A stretch of DNA of 64,000 bases from Limnohabitans sp. Rim47 (GTDB lineage: Bacteria; Pseudomonadota; Gammaproteobacteria; Burkholderiales; Burkholderiaceae_C): contig NZ_FBYA01000005.1 of the NCBI RefSeq assembly GCF_001517545.1, positions 91,380 to 155,379 on the forward strand, given 5' to 3'. The translations under genes and the position numbers were made by a program. The notes under the pieces are model-generated. The model saw nothing but the letters and a program-made list of their open reading frames with translations. It did no database searches and was not told where the DNA came from. Within the stretch, counting starts at the first letter, position 1. Every line of letters begins with the position of its first letter. Shown in pieces: positions 1 through 8,647 of the stretch.

Positions 1-44
1 GTGATCTGGCTGTGATCACCTTGCGGCGATCACAGCACCTTCGC

Positions 45-3000
45 TCAGAGCAGCTTGAACTGGCTGTCCGTCACCATCTGCTGCACCAAGTTGGCCAGCG
101 TCAGGTTGCCCGATGTGGTCGCCACCGTGGCGCCGTTGGCCAGTACCTCGTTGTTGCCGTTCACCGTCAGGTTGTCCAGCGTCATGAACCAGGTCTTCTC
201 AAACGCACTGCCATTGGCCTTGCCATCAAAGTCCACCTGGATCTGCACCTTGCCTCCCACAGCCACCGCCTGCACATAGTCAGACAAGGTGCTGCTGCCG
301 TTGTAGCCCTTGAGCAATGCAGACAAGTCCAGCACGTCGGCTTCGGCTGTGCCCTGGCCTGTGCCCGTGCCGCCCTTGAGGCCAAAGTCGGTGATCTTGT
401 CGCTGGCATCCGAGTTCATCAGCTGTTGGCTCAACCACTTGAAGGTGTCCTTGCCGCCGCCACCGGTCAAGGTGTCGCCAAACGTCAAGGCCGTGTTCAA
501 GCTGGCCAAGTTGCTCGCCGTGGGCACGCCGTTGTAACCAATGATGGTTTCATCGGCCACCGTGCCGGTCAGTGTCTCCACCGACTCAGTACCTGTGACG
601 TAATTGACGCCACCCAAAGTCGCGTTGTCGGCCAACGGCGTGATGTGCAAGCCGCTGTACACATCCAGTGTGTCACCCAGTGCATCGGTCAGCGTGAACG
701 TGATCGCGCGGTCCAGCGCTGTCGGCGCTTCGCTCGCCGATGTCAGCTTGAGCGACTGCATCACGGCCTGCACTGCCTGGGCCTGCTGCGCCTCTGTGGC
801 GTAGTTGGCTCCTGCCGCTGCAAAGTCAAACGCAATGGCCAATTTGCCCAATGCGCCCACCCCGTTGTCCGTCGCACTGACCGTGCCCACATGGGTGCCG
901 CCAATGCTCACCGCCCGTGTGCCGCTGTCGTAGCCCACGCTGTTGACGCTGGTGTCAAAGCCCAATGTGTCTGCCGCTGTCGCACCCGACAGGCTGACCA
1001 CCAGCTTGCCGCCCGTAAAGCCTGCCGCCCACTGTCCGCCTTCTGCGGCCACCACTGCCGCCGCTGCCAGCTTCACGCCCGTTTGCGAGGCCGCTTCTGT
1101 CACCGTTTGGTCGGCCACAACGCCGCTGACTTGCACCCCGCCCAGGTGCACAAAGCCGCCTGAGACCAGTTGCGCCAAGCTCTTGCCGCTCACGCCGTTG
1201 AGCGTCACCAGGTCCACAAAGCCCGAGGCTGCGCCTGCCGTGCCCGCGTGCGCGTCCACTTGCACCGTGGTCTTGCCGCCCACATCCACCAGCTTGACCC
1301 AGTCGGCCACGCCTGCCGCTGTGCGGGCTCCGGTGTAGCCCACCGCCGTGAGCAGTGCGCCCATGTCGATGCTGTCGGCCTCGGCCCCTGCCGTCGCTGT
1401 GAAGTCGGTGATGGTCGCGCCCGTGTTGAGCGTGGCTTTGACATCGAACACGAAGCGGTCGTTGCCGCCGCCACCGGTCAGGGTGTCACCCACTTCACCT
1501 GCGCGTGCGCCGTTGGGCTTGAACACGTCATTGCCTTTGTCGCCCACCATCTGGTCGGCCAGGTTGGCGCCTTGCCAGTAGCCGCCCGTGGTGCTGGTGC
1601 TGCGGTTTTCTTTGGCCACCCAGATCACGTCTTTGCCGCCTGCGCTCACGCCCGTCAGGCTGCTGTCCACGATCTGGTTGAGCGCTGTGCTGTTGATGCC
1701 CGACACGCCCAAGCCGGCTTTGCCGGTGACCACGGTCACTTGCTTGTCGCTGCCGGGGTAGACCACGGCCACGTCATAGGTCTTGGCCGGGTCCAGACCA
1801 AAGAAGTCTGCGCCGTAGCTGCCGAAGTTGGCGTTGCGTGCAGCGCTGGCCGTGCTGGCACTGCGCATGGCCACCAAGGCCCCGGTGGCGCTGTCGTACA
1901 AGCGCACCACCGCACCGTAGGCGTCTTGACCGCCATGGTCGTTGGCCACCACCACGCGCAAGAAGGTGTTCTCTGCCACGACGGTGGTGTTGAGCTTGAC
2001 CGAAGATTGACCGACCGGGAACTCGCCTATGGGGGCCACTGGGGCACCCAAGGCCACAAAGTCCAGGCTGCGATCACCGTTGACATCAAGCAGTTGCAGC
2101 CCCAAAGTGACTTCATTCAAGTTCAAGCCAAGTGCGCCCCAGCCAATCCCAGCCGCACCGTTGGTGTAAGTGCCGTCGGTATTCTGCAAGGCCACCACCA
2201 AGTTGTTCAACGCGTCTGAGTAAACCATGTCCAGACGTCCATCACCATTGACATCGCCCGCCATGGTCTGCCATGGAGCGCCCCCGCCGTTTGCTGTTGC
2301 GCCACTCACGATCAAGGTGGCTGCCGTTAATTGACCATTAGCACTTCCATAGGCCACTTTGCCGCCAACCCCCACCAGATCGAGAAAGCCATCACCATTC
2401 AGATCGACCGCTTGGTTGAGCGCAGCCGAACGGCCAGTGCTCAAAGGATTCAAAGCTGTCAAGGTGGACGATAAGGTATATCCTCCGCCCTGCGCATTGG
2501 CCAACCACGACAAGGTGTCCCCCGAAGTGGCCTTGACCGTCACGCGGTCCAACAGACCGTCTCCATTGAGGTCTACCGACATGGCCGAGGGCAGGTCGCC
2601 CGTGGGTGCTGGCGTGCCGTCAAAGCTGAAAACCTGACGCCACAACCCCGCACCGGTAGACAACATGTAGCTGACGTTGCCTTTACCCATGGCCGAGTCG
2701 TAATACCCGACCGAGAAGTCCAAGAAGCCATCGCCGTTGATATCGCCCATCAGGTTCATCGCAGTGAACCCCACGTAATCTGTGAGATTGTTGCGGGTAT
2801 AAGCATCGGCGGCATGGGCTACATTGATCAAACGATCGGCGCCGCCCCTATTTACAAAATAAGACTGCGACAAGCCCGCAAACGCAGTGTCGTTCCCAAG
2901 AATTGGCAGGCTGATCACATCCGTACGCCCATCCCCGTTGAAGTCAACCAACCCAGTTGCTGCTGTGTTAAATGTCACATTCAGTTTAGGCATGTTGTGC

Positions 3001-3971
3001 GCAAGCGCCGAGAAAACACCTGTCCCATCGCTCTTGAGCAAGGCGACGAAATTGCTTCGGACCGCGACACCAATATCCAGCGCACCGTCACCATTGATGT
3101 CGCTGCTACTGATCGAAAAAACATAGTTGGCAGGGACAAAGGTGTTGGTCGGCGCTGCAGTAACGGGTAAAACGGTAACCGTATAGACAGCCGATGCAGG
3201 ACTGATGTTGCCAGCCGGATCGGTTTGCACTGCGTACACATTGCTGTGCCTGCCCGTACCCAAATCCAAACTGCTGGTCACACTCCAAACGCCCAAACTA
3301 TTGGCTACCGCCGTGCCCAGTAAGAGGCCACTGTCGTACACGTTGACCGATGCGCCAGCTTGTGCCGTACCCGTGAAGGTCGGCTTGGCCAACTGGGTGG
3401 CGCCGATCTGGCTGGGCGAAACTTGGCTGGCAGCGGCCAGGGACAGGGTTGGCGCGGCAGGAGTGCTTGTTGACGTCGCGCCAATACCCCCGCCACCACC
3501 CCCGCCAGAGGCCAACGCCAGGCCCACACCACCAACAGCCAAAGCAGCAGGTGCACTCAAGCCACCCAAAAAAGACATCGCATTAGAAGCCTCGGACACG
3601 CTCGAGCCCATAACTTCAGTAGCGGCCTTGCCCTCAACGTTCTGAGCAGTGATGCCGTCTGGCAGCGCGCTGTAATCCCAGCTCAGACTTCCAACAGACG
3701 AATTGGGGTTTGCATAAAAATCAGCCACTTCCACCAGCACCTCGCCCTCACCCTCAACCAACAACTTGTTGCCCGCTTGCTGGAGCTTCAATTCTGGCTT
3801 TGCATCGGCCTTGAGGGTTTTGCCTTGGGCTGGGGCTTGCCCTTGCACCTGCAAATCCAGCTTGGTACCCGCAGGCACATTCAGTTGAATGGGCTGACCC
3901 GCGAACTTGACCATGGTTTGACGAGACACAACACCTTCTGGCGATGTCAAAGTAGCGATGATTTTTTGCAT
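45..3971 (-). CDS. Large secreted Bap/RTX-like protein, probable type I secretion substrate
   Basis: This is a complete 1308-residue protein. Residues 1-130 resemble the Bap/LapF prefix domain, followed by a hydrophobic and Gly-rich linker (about 132-165). An Ig-like module covers about 175-267. At least seven FG-GAP/VCBS-type repeats (DxNGDGxxD, for example DINGDGALD and DLNGDGFLD) lie at about 285-660. The C-terminal third has two glycine-rich motifs (TLTGGGGNDRF and, near residue 1166, TLTGGGGKDTF), each followed by a TDF-type segment, typical of type I secretion C-terminal target regions. No Sec signal peptide is visible. The likely role is surface adhesion or biofilm, with the Asp-rich repeats binding calcium. 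No secretion genes are adjacent; the only type I system in view is at 49.4-54.1 kb. Architecture is seen directly, function is inferred. Confidence 0.85.
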   Translation of the reverse strand: MQKIIATLTSPEGVVSRQTMVKFAGQPIQLNVPAGTKLDLQVQGQAPAQGKTLKADAKPELKLQQAGNKLLVEGEGEVLVEVADFYANPNSSVGSLSWDYSALPDGITAQNVEGKAATEVMGSSVSEASNAMSFLGGLSAPAALAVGGVGLALASGGGGGGGIGATSTSTPAAPTLSLAAASQVSPSQIGATQLAKPTFTGTAQAGASVNVYDSGLLLGTAVANSLGVWSVTSSLDLGTGRHSNVYAVQTDPAGNISPASAVYTVTVLPVTAAPTNTFVPANYVFSISSSDINGDGALDIGVAVRSNFVALLKSDGTGVFSALAHNMPKLNVTFNTAATGLVDFNGDGRTDVISLPILGNDTAFAGLSQSYFVNRGGADRLINVAHAADAYTRNNLTDYVGFTAMNLMGDINGDGFLDFSVGYYDSAMGKGNVSYMLSTGAGLWRQVFSFDGTPAPTGDLPSAMSVDLNGDGLLDRVTVKATSGDTLSWLANAQGGGYTLSSTLTALNPLSTGRSAALNQAVDLNGDGFLDLVGVGGKVAYGSANGQLTAATLIVSGATANGGGAPWQTMAGDVNGDGRLDMVYSDALNNLVVALQNTDGTYTNGAAGIGWGALGLNLNEVTLGLQLLDVNGDRSLDFVALGAPVAPIGEFPVGQSSVKLNTTVVAENTFLRVVVANDHGGQDAYGAVVRLYDSATGALVAMRSASTASAARNANFGSYGADFFGLDPAKTYDVAVVYPGSDKQVTVVTGKAGLGVSGINSTALNQIVDSSLTGVSAGGKDVIWVAKENRSTSTTGGYWQGANLADQMVGDKGNDVFKPNGARAGEVGDTLTGGGGNDRFVFDVKATLNTGATITDFTATAGAEADSIDMGALLTAVGYTGARTAAGVADWVKLVDVGGKTTVQVDAHAGTAGAASGFVDLVTLNGVSGKSLAQLVSGGFVHLGGVQVSGVVADQTVTEAASQTGVKLAAAAVVAAEGGQWAAGFTGGKLVVSLSGATAADTLGFDTSVNSVGYDSGTRAVSIGGTHVGTVSATDNGVGALGKLAIAFDFAAAGANYATEAQQAQAVQAVMQSLKLTSASEAPTALDRAITFTLTDALGDTLDVYSGLHITPLADNATLGGVNYVTGTESVETLTGTVADETIIGYNGVPTASNLASLNTALTFGDTLTGGGGKDTFKWLSQQLMNSDASDKITDFGLKGGTGTGQGTAEADVLDLSALLKGYNGSSTLSDYVQAVAVGGKVQIQVDFDGKANGSAFEKTWFMTLDNLTVNGNNEVLANGATVATTSGNLTLANLVQQMVTDSQFKLL

Positions 3972-4000
3972 ATGGCGTCGTTTTGTGAAATTGGCTGAGT

Positions 4001-4020
4001 TGACAAAATGTACATTTGAC
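4001..4020. promoter_or_regulatory. Palindromic operator-like site
   Basis: A perfect 12-base palindrome, AAATGTACATTT (4006-4017), is flanked by TGACA on the left and TGACA on the right, so the site is nearly symmetric over about 20 bases. It lies between the start codon of the large secreted protein and its AT-rich promoter region. Position and symmetry suggest a regulator binding site; the cognate protein is unknown. Confidence 0.4.
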
Positions 4021-4328
4021 AGTTTTAATTATATTATATTAACTGTTTTGCAATTATTAAATTCCACTTAACATATTTGTCAATAATTAAAACCAATACT
4101 CGCAGCCCATCTCCCGTCAACCGGAATCGTTGGCATGCGCCAATGCGCGCTCTTGGTTTACTGCGCCGCCTTGTGTAGACCCGTTTGTCTTGTTTTCACG
4201 CAACGCCCGACCCGTGCAACAGCTGATCAGATGGCTTTGGGTGCTTGACGACTTACACGTTGCTGCACCAGGCACTTGAATCGGCCTCTTCAAAAAGTCT
4301 TTTTGGTCGGGTCGAACTTGATGAGGAC

Positions 4329-4360
4329 GAAAAAAAACCCCTGGGCAGGGGTTTTTTTCG
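4329..4360 (-). terminator. Rho-independent terminator after the dksA-like gene
   Basis: A run of A, a stem of CCCCTG against CAGGGG with a GG loop, and a run of T form a near-symmetric hairpin about 25 bases past the stop codon of the dksA-like gene. The A and T tracts on both sides would let it work in either direction. Confidence 0.85.
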
Positions 4361-4384
4361 ATGCAAAGACAGCGCGGTCGCGGC

Positions 4385-5437
4385 TCAGTCGCCGAACATC
4401 TTTTGCTTCAGCTCACGGCGTTGCTGAGCTTCCAAAGACAAGGTCGCGGTCGGACGGGCCAGCAAACGGCCCACGCCAATGGGCTCGCCGGTTTCATCGC
4501 AGTAACCGTATTCTCCCGAATCAATCAAACCAATGGATTGCTGAATTTTCTTGAGCAGCTTGCGTTCGCGATCGCGTGTACGCAGCTCAAGCGCGTGTTC
4601 TTCTTCGATGGTGGCTCGGTCTGCCGGGTCGGGCACCACCACGGTGTCTTCACGCAAGTGCTCGGTAGTGGCACCTGCGCTGTTCAGGATTTCTTGCTTC
4701 AAGATGGACAACTTGCGGCGGAAATACGCCATTTGCACGTTGTTCATGTATTCCGTGTCGGGCATGGCCAGAAGTTCGGCATCGACCAATTCTTCTACCG
4801 GTTTCGACTTCCAGTTGTTGGCCAGCTTGGGGTCCTTTTTGATCGGCGCAAAAGGGGCTGAAACCGTTGCCACAGGCGCACTCGGCATGAAGCTGGCCTT
4901 TGCGGCGGTAGAGGCCACCGCCTGAGGCAAGGAAGGAACGGTGATTTGAGCCAAACGTGCGGATGGACGGGTTGCACGAATCAATTGGTCAGGCGCAGCA
5001 GGTGTCGCCACCGCCGTCACGGCAGGTTGGGCGACCGGGGGAGTCGGTGTCGCCACTTTTTTAACAGTCATAGGTTTCGCTTCAGGTACAGAGGCCGTCT
5101 TTTTAGGGGACGGCGCGGGTGCGGCCTTTGCCTTGGGGGCAGAGGTCGGCTTAGGGGTTGCCGCAACGGCTTTTGCAGGGGCCGATGCAACAAGTTTGGT
5201 TTTCACGGGCGCGGCCTTGGAGGCAGGCGTCACGGTTGAAGGGGACTTGCTTGACTTGGAAGCTGGTGCCGCCGTTTTGGTTTTCGATGCGGTCGAAGAA
5301 CTTGGCTTCGCGGGTGGCTTGGCCACCGCTTTGGCAGGTGCCGCGGGCTTGGCGACCCCTTTTTTAACCGGTACAGCCTTGGATTTCGCCTTGGCTGCAG
5401 TTACTTTGGTCGATGTTTTTTGAGTCGAGGTCTTCAC
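4385..5437 (-). CDS. dksA: DksA-type RNA polymerase-binding protein with long Lys/Ala/Pro-rich N-terminal tail
   Basis: The last 140 or so residues match DksA: a coiled-coil region and the C-terminal block YGYCDETGEPIG followed by RLLARPTATL. DksA binds the RNA polymerase secondary channel and works with ppGpp in the stringent response. Only the first of the four zinc-finger cysteines is present; the others are Thr, Leu and Gln, a pattern known in several proteobacterial DksA proteins. The first 200 residues are a low-complexity Lys/Ala/Pro/Ser/Thr tail resembling histone H1-like or AlgP-like tails, making the protein 350 residues against about 150 in the classical family. The GTG at 5437 is chosen because AGGAG precedes it at good spacing; an upstream ATG adds 16 residues without such a site. 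Confidence 0.88.
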   Translation of the reverse strand: MKTSTQKTSTKVTAAKAKSKAVPVKKGVAKPAAPAKAVAKPPAKPSSSTASKTKTAAPASKSSKSPSTVTPASKAAPVKTKLVASAPAKAVAATPKPTSAPKAKAAPAPSPKKTASVPEAKPMTVKKVATPTPPVAQPAVTAVATPAAPDQLIRATRPSARLAQITVPSLPQAVASTAAKASFMPSAPVATVSAPFAPIKKDPKLANNWKSKPVEELVDAELLAMPDTEYMNNVQMAYFRRKLSILKQEILNSAGATTEHLREDTVVVPDPADRATIEEEHALELRTRDRERKLLKKIQQSIGLIDSGEYGYCDETGEPIGVGRLLARPTATLSLEAQQRRELKQKMFGD

Positions 5438-5693
5438 GTCTTGTCTCCTAGCCGTGTGAAAAGGCAGGCCTAAACCTCTTGCCACACTGCAGCAACCGAT
5501 TGAAAAACCTGTTCATTTGTACTTCAAACCCTTGTTATAGACCTTATGGGGTTCGCCAGCCTGTCCTAAAAGGGGGACTTCAGGCGGGCGATTGTAACGA
5601 TAAGAACGATCAAAAAACGACGACTCGTCGATTAAAGACAAGTTCACGCCAATTGGGGCGAGACGGCCTTGCACGCCAATAACCAAGCTCAAG

Positions 5694-6827
5694 TCAAACC
5701 AGGCACTGCTCCAGGCCCTGCAACAGAATGTCTTTGGGCAAGTCGATGCCAATGAAGACCATCTTGCTCGTTTTGACTTCGCCATCGGCCCACATGGGCC
5801 CCAAATCGCTGCCCATCAATTGGTGAACGCCCTGGAAGATCACCTTGCGTTCGGTGCCGCGCATATTAAGAACCCCCTTGTAGCGCAGCATTCGGGGGCC
5901 ATAGATGTTGACGATCGCACCCAAGAAGTCTTCCAGCTTGGCCGGATCAAAGGCACGCTCGGACCGGAAGACGAAGCTTTTCACGTCGTCGTCATGGTGG
6001 TGGTGATGGCCTTGGCCTTGACCATGGGCATGCTCATGAGCATCGCCCTGCTGGTGCGAGGGGTGATCACAGTGCTCGCCGTGGTCATGGTCATGGTCAT
6101 GGTCATGGTCATGGTCATGCTGGTGCGACGGGTGATCACAGTGCTCCCCATGCGCGTGGTCGTGGTCGTCTTCTTTTAGGAAGTCCGGGTCAATGTCCAG
6201 TTTGGCGTTCAGGTTAAAGCCCTTGAGGTCAAACACCTCGGAGAGCGCCACTTCGCCAAAATGCACCACTTTTTGCGGGGCACGCGGGTTCATGTGTTTC
6301 AGTCGGTGCTGCAAAGCATCGAGCTCAGGGGCAGACACCAGGTCAGCCTTGCTGATGAAGATCTGATCGGCAAAGCCCACTTGGCGACGCGCCTCTTGGC
6401 GGTCGTTCAATTGTTGGGCCGCATGCTTGGCATCCACCAAGGTCAAGATGGAGTCGAGCAAAAAGGTCTCGGCGATCTCGTCGTCCATGAAAAAGGTCTG
6501 CGCCACTGGGCCTGGGTCGGCCAAGCCCGTGGTCTCGATCACGATGCGGTCAAAGTTGAGCAAGCCCTTGCGGCGCTTGGCGGCCAACAACTGCAAAGTC
6601 ACGCGCAGGTCTTCGCGGATGGTGCAGCAAATGCAGCCATTGCTCATCTGAATGATTTGCTCGTTGGTGTCCGAGACGAGGATGTCGTTGTCGATGTTTT
6701 CTTCACCAAACTCGTTCTCGATCACGGCGATCTTCTGGCCATGGGCCTCGGTCAAGACGCGCTTGAGCAGCGTGGTTTTGCCCGCGCCCAAAAAGCCGGT
6801 GAGGATGGTGGTGGGGATCAGAGACAT
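5694..6827 (-). CDS. CobW/COG0523-family GTPase with His-rich insertion
   Basis: This 377-residue protein is a G3E GTPase of the CobW/YjiA/ZNG group, usually metal (zinc or cobalt) chaperones. Visible motifs are the P-loop GFLGAGKTT, the metal-binding GCICC, the switch region ETTGLADP and SKAD in place of NKxD. Between the GTPase and the C-terminal CobW_C domain (FVFRSERAFDP onward) lies a segment of about 70 residues dominated by HD and HH pairs with two HGEHCDHPSHQ repeats, likely a metal buffer. The ATG at 6827 is chosen because the upstream extension is unlike the family. It sits between xerC and dksA on the same strand. Confidence 0.92.
   Translation of the reverse strand: MSLIPTTILTGFLGAGKTTLLKRVLTEAHGQKIAVIENEFGEENIDNDILVSDTNEQIIQMSNGCICCTIREDLRVTLQLLAAKRRKGLLNFDRIVIETTGLADPGPVAQTFFMDDEIAETFLLDSILTLVDAKHAAQQLNDRQEARRQVGFADQIFISKADLVSAPELDALQHRLKHMNPRAPQKVVHFGEVALSEVFDLKGFNLNAKLDIDPDFLKEDDHDHAHGEHCDHPSHQHDHDHDHDHDHDHGEHCDHPSHQQGDAHEHAHGQGQGHHHHHDDDVKSFVFRSERAFDPAKLEDFLGAIVNIYGPRMLRYKGVLNMRGTERKVIFQGVHQLMGSDLGPMWADGEVKTSKMVFIGIDLPKDILLQGLEQCLV
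6048..6174. repeat. Short tandem repeat encoding His-Asp runs
   Basis: Within the CobW-family gene, about six copies of the hexamer GGTCAT are flanked by two imperfect copies of a longer unit that encode HGEHCDHPSHQ. The array probably changes length by slippage in steps of two residues (His-Asp), altering metal-binding capacity without breaking the frame. Confidence 0.8.
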
Positions 6828-6961
6828 GGCGAGGTTCCACTTCAAGACAAGAAAACAAGAGTTGGGGAGTTTAGCGACGAATTCAAGCGGCCAGCCTGTG
6901 CGCCGTGGCATGCCCTGATGAGGCCAGGGCCGCGCCCGGTCAGGCGGGCACGATCAAGACT

Positions 6962-7936
6962 TCATTTGCGTTTGGCTCGGGGGTGGGCCGCGTCGTAGGT
7001 TTTGGCCAAGTGCTGAAAATCCAACCGTGTGTAGACCTGTGTGGTGCTGATGTTGGCGTGGCCCAGCAGCTCTTGCACCGCCCTCAGATCGCCGCTGGAC
7101 TGCAACACATGGCTGGCAAAGGAGTGGCGCAGCATGTGCGGGTGCACCGGGGTGGCCAGGCCCGCCAACAGGCTGCGGCGCTTCAGGCGCTGCGCCACAC
7201 CCCGCGCCGTCAAGCGGGTGCCATGACGACCGGGAAACAGCGCCAGTGCCAAACTGGACGCCCCCTTGGTGGGCTGCGTCAGCATGCCGGGCAACTGGGG
7301 CCGCACGGCCAACCAATGCGTCAGCGCCTCGATGCTGGCGCGGCCCAAGGGCACCGTGCGCCGCTTGCTGCCCTTGCCTTGCACCTGCACCTCGGCGTTT
7401 TGCAGGTCGATCCAGCCGCGCCCCGCCCGGCTGGCTTCGGTGCTGGCTACCACGTCCAAGCCGGTCAACTCGGCAATGCGCAGGCCGCAGCCGTACAGCA
7501 GCTCGACCATGGCGGCGTCGCGGGCTTCGAGCCAGGGGTCGTCGTTGTCTTCTTCGTGTTCAGCCAGTTGCACCGCCTCGTCAACGCCCAAGGCTTTGGG
7601 CAAAGGCTTGGCCACACGCGGGGCCCGCACATCGGCCACCGGGTTTTGTGCCATCAGGCCTTCGCGCCCCAGCCAGGTGTAAAACCCCCGCCAGCCCGAC
7701 AAAATAAGGGCGATACCGCGACCGCTGCGCCCGGCGCTGTGCATTTGCGCCACCCAGCGGCGGATGTGCCCGGTTTGCACCTGCAGCAAGAGCACATGGG
7801 ATGCCGCGGCCATGTCGGCCAGGCGAATCAAGTCCAGTTGGTACAAGGTGCAGGTGCGCTCGGCCAGGCGCTTTTCAAAGCGCACATGGTCCAGATAGCG
7901 GGACACCAGCGGGTCGGTGGCCTGCACCTGCGACAT
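6962..7936 (-). CDS. xerC: Tyrosine recombinase XerC
   Basis: This 324-residue site-specific recombinase works with XerD at dif to resolve chromosome dimers. The N-terminal SAM-like core-binding domain is followed by the catalytic domain, with Arg in GCGLRIAELTGLD, the HMLRHSFASH box, LGHAN and the nucleophilic Tyr in TTQVYTRLD. The ATG at 7936 lies 4 bases after the DUF484 stop codon, so the genes are probably translationally coupled, as in the widespread dapF-DUF484-xerC order. There is a short insertion after GLDV (VASTEASRAGRG). Confidence 0.95.
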   Translation of the reverse strand: MSQVQATDPLVSRYLDHVRFEKRLAERTCTLYQLDLIRLADMAAASHVLLLQVQTGHIRRWVAQMHSAGRSGRGIALILSGWRGFYTWLGREGLMAQNPVADVRAPRVAKPLPKALGVDEAVQLAEHEEDNDDPWLEARDAAMVELLYGCGLRIAELTGLDVVASTEASRAGRGWIDLQNAEVQVQGKGSKRRTVPLGRASIEALTHWLAVRPQLPGMLTQPTKGASSLALALFPGRHGTRLTARGVAQRLKRRSLLAGLATPVHPHMLRHSFASHVLQSSGDLRAVQELLGHANISTTQVYTRLDFQHLAKTYDAAHPRAKRK

Positions 7937-7940
7937 GGGC

Positions 7941-8630
7941 TCAGGCCTGTGGTTTTTGCAGCACCGACAAGGCCGCGCCCGCCAGCTCGGCCAAGCGTTC
8001 GAGCAAGTCAGTACCCATTTGGCTGTTGAAGCGTTGGGCATCCGGTGAGGCCAACACCAGCAGGCCAAAAGCGGGCTGGCCGGGGGCGGCACGCAAAGCC
8101 AGCAGCGCCAAAGAGGCCGCTTGTGCCGGCGCGTCCAGCCACTGCACAGCTTCGTAACCCGCGTTCGGCCCGACATAAGGCCGGTCCAGTGATGTGGCCA
8201 GCACCTGCGCCGCCTCGGTCACGCCTTGGGCATAAGTCGCTTGGGCGTGTTCGCCCTGCAAAGACCACAAACGCAAAGCCACTTGAGGCACCTGAAACAG
8301 CTCGCGGATGTTGTCCACCGCCAACTCAGCCAAATGATCGGGGGGCGTGACCAGCAGCTCGCAAGCCCAGCGGTGCAGCTTGTCGGTGAGGATCATGTTT
8401 TCGTTGCCGTGCCGGATCATGTCCATGATGCGGTGCTCCAGCCCCTTGATCTTGTCACGCAGCATTTGTGCCTGGCGCTCTTGCAAGCCCACCGTGCGGT
8501 GGCTTTGCGGGTGCGTCAGTTGCACCGTGGCCAACAAAGAGGCGTGGCGTTCAAAAAAATCAGGCGTGTTCACCAAATAGTCGGCGATGTCGTCTTCGGT
8601 GATCGGGCTCATGGGTTCGGGCGTGGTCAT
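7941..8630 (-). CDS. DUF484 family protein
   Basis: This 229-residue protein has the DUF484 pattern: an N-terminal region starting with ITEDDIADYLVNTPDFFERH, a predicted helical segment (GLQERQAQMLRDKI) and a GAF-like C-terminal domain. DUF484 genes commonly sit between dapF and xerC, as here, but their biochemical role is not established. The ATG at 8630 is preceded by GGAG at suitable spacing; an in-frame start seven codons upstream is less likely. Confidence 0.9.
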   Translation of the reverse strand: MTTPEPMSPITEDDIADYLVNTPDFFERHASLLATVQLTHPQSHRTVGLQERQAQMLRDKIKGLEHRIMDMIRHGNENMILTDKLHRWACELLVTPPDHLAELAVDNIRELFQVPQVALRLWSLQGEHAQATYAQGVTEAAQVLATSLDRPYVGPNAGYEAVQWLDAPAQAASLALLALRAAPGQPAFGLLVLASPDAQRFNSQMGTDLLERLAELAGAALSVLQKPQA

Positions 8631-8647
8631 GTTGTGGCTCCAAAAAT

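Larger units (their letters stand above)
3972..4384. promoter_or_regulatory. AT-rich upstream region of the large secreted protein
   Basis: This 413-base gap carries no convincing gene. Its left part (about 4000-4100) is much richer in A and T than the neighbours and must hold the minus-strand promoter of the secreted protein; TTGACA-like and TATAAT-like hexamers occur but several pairings are possible. A near-palindrome around AAATGTACATTT lies 35-46 bases upstream of the start codon. The middle (about 4100-4320) shows nothing I recognise, and the right end holds a terminator. Confidence 0.55.

Noticed and set aside
12..1163. Long plus-strand frame of 383 codons near the left edge
   Set aside because: It is antisense to the large secreted protein gene, whose repeats and motifs are clear; the product has no recognisable motif and looks like a frame shadow in GC-rich DNA.
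1170..2219. Plus-strand frame of 349 codons
   Set aside because: Same reason: it lies fully within and antisense to the secreted-protein gene and has a His/Arg/Val-rich shadow composition.
4245..4427. Small plus-strand frame in the gap before the dksA-like gene
   Set aside because: It runs through the terminator hairpin and has no ribosome site or family resemblance.
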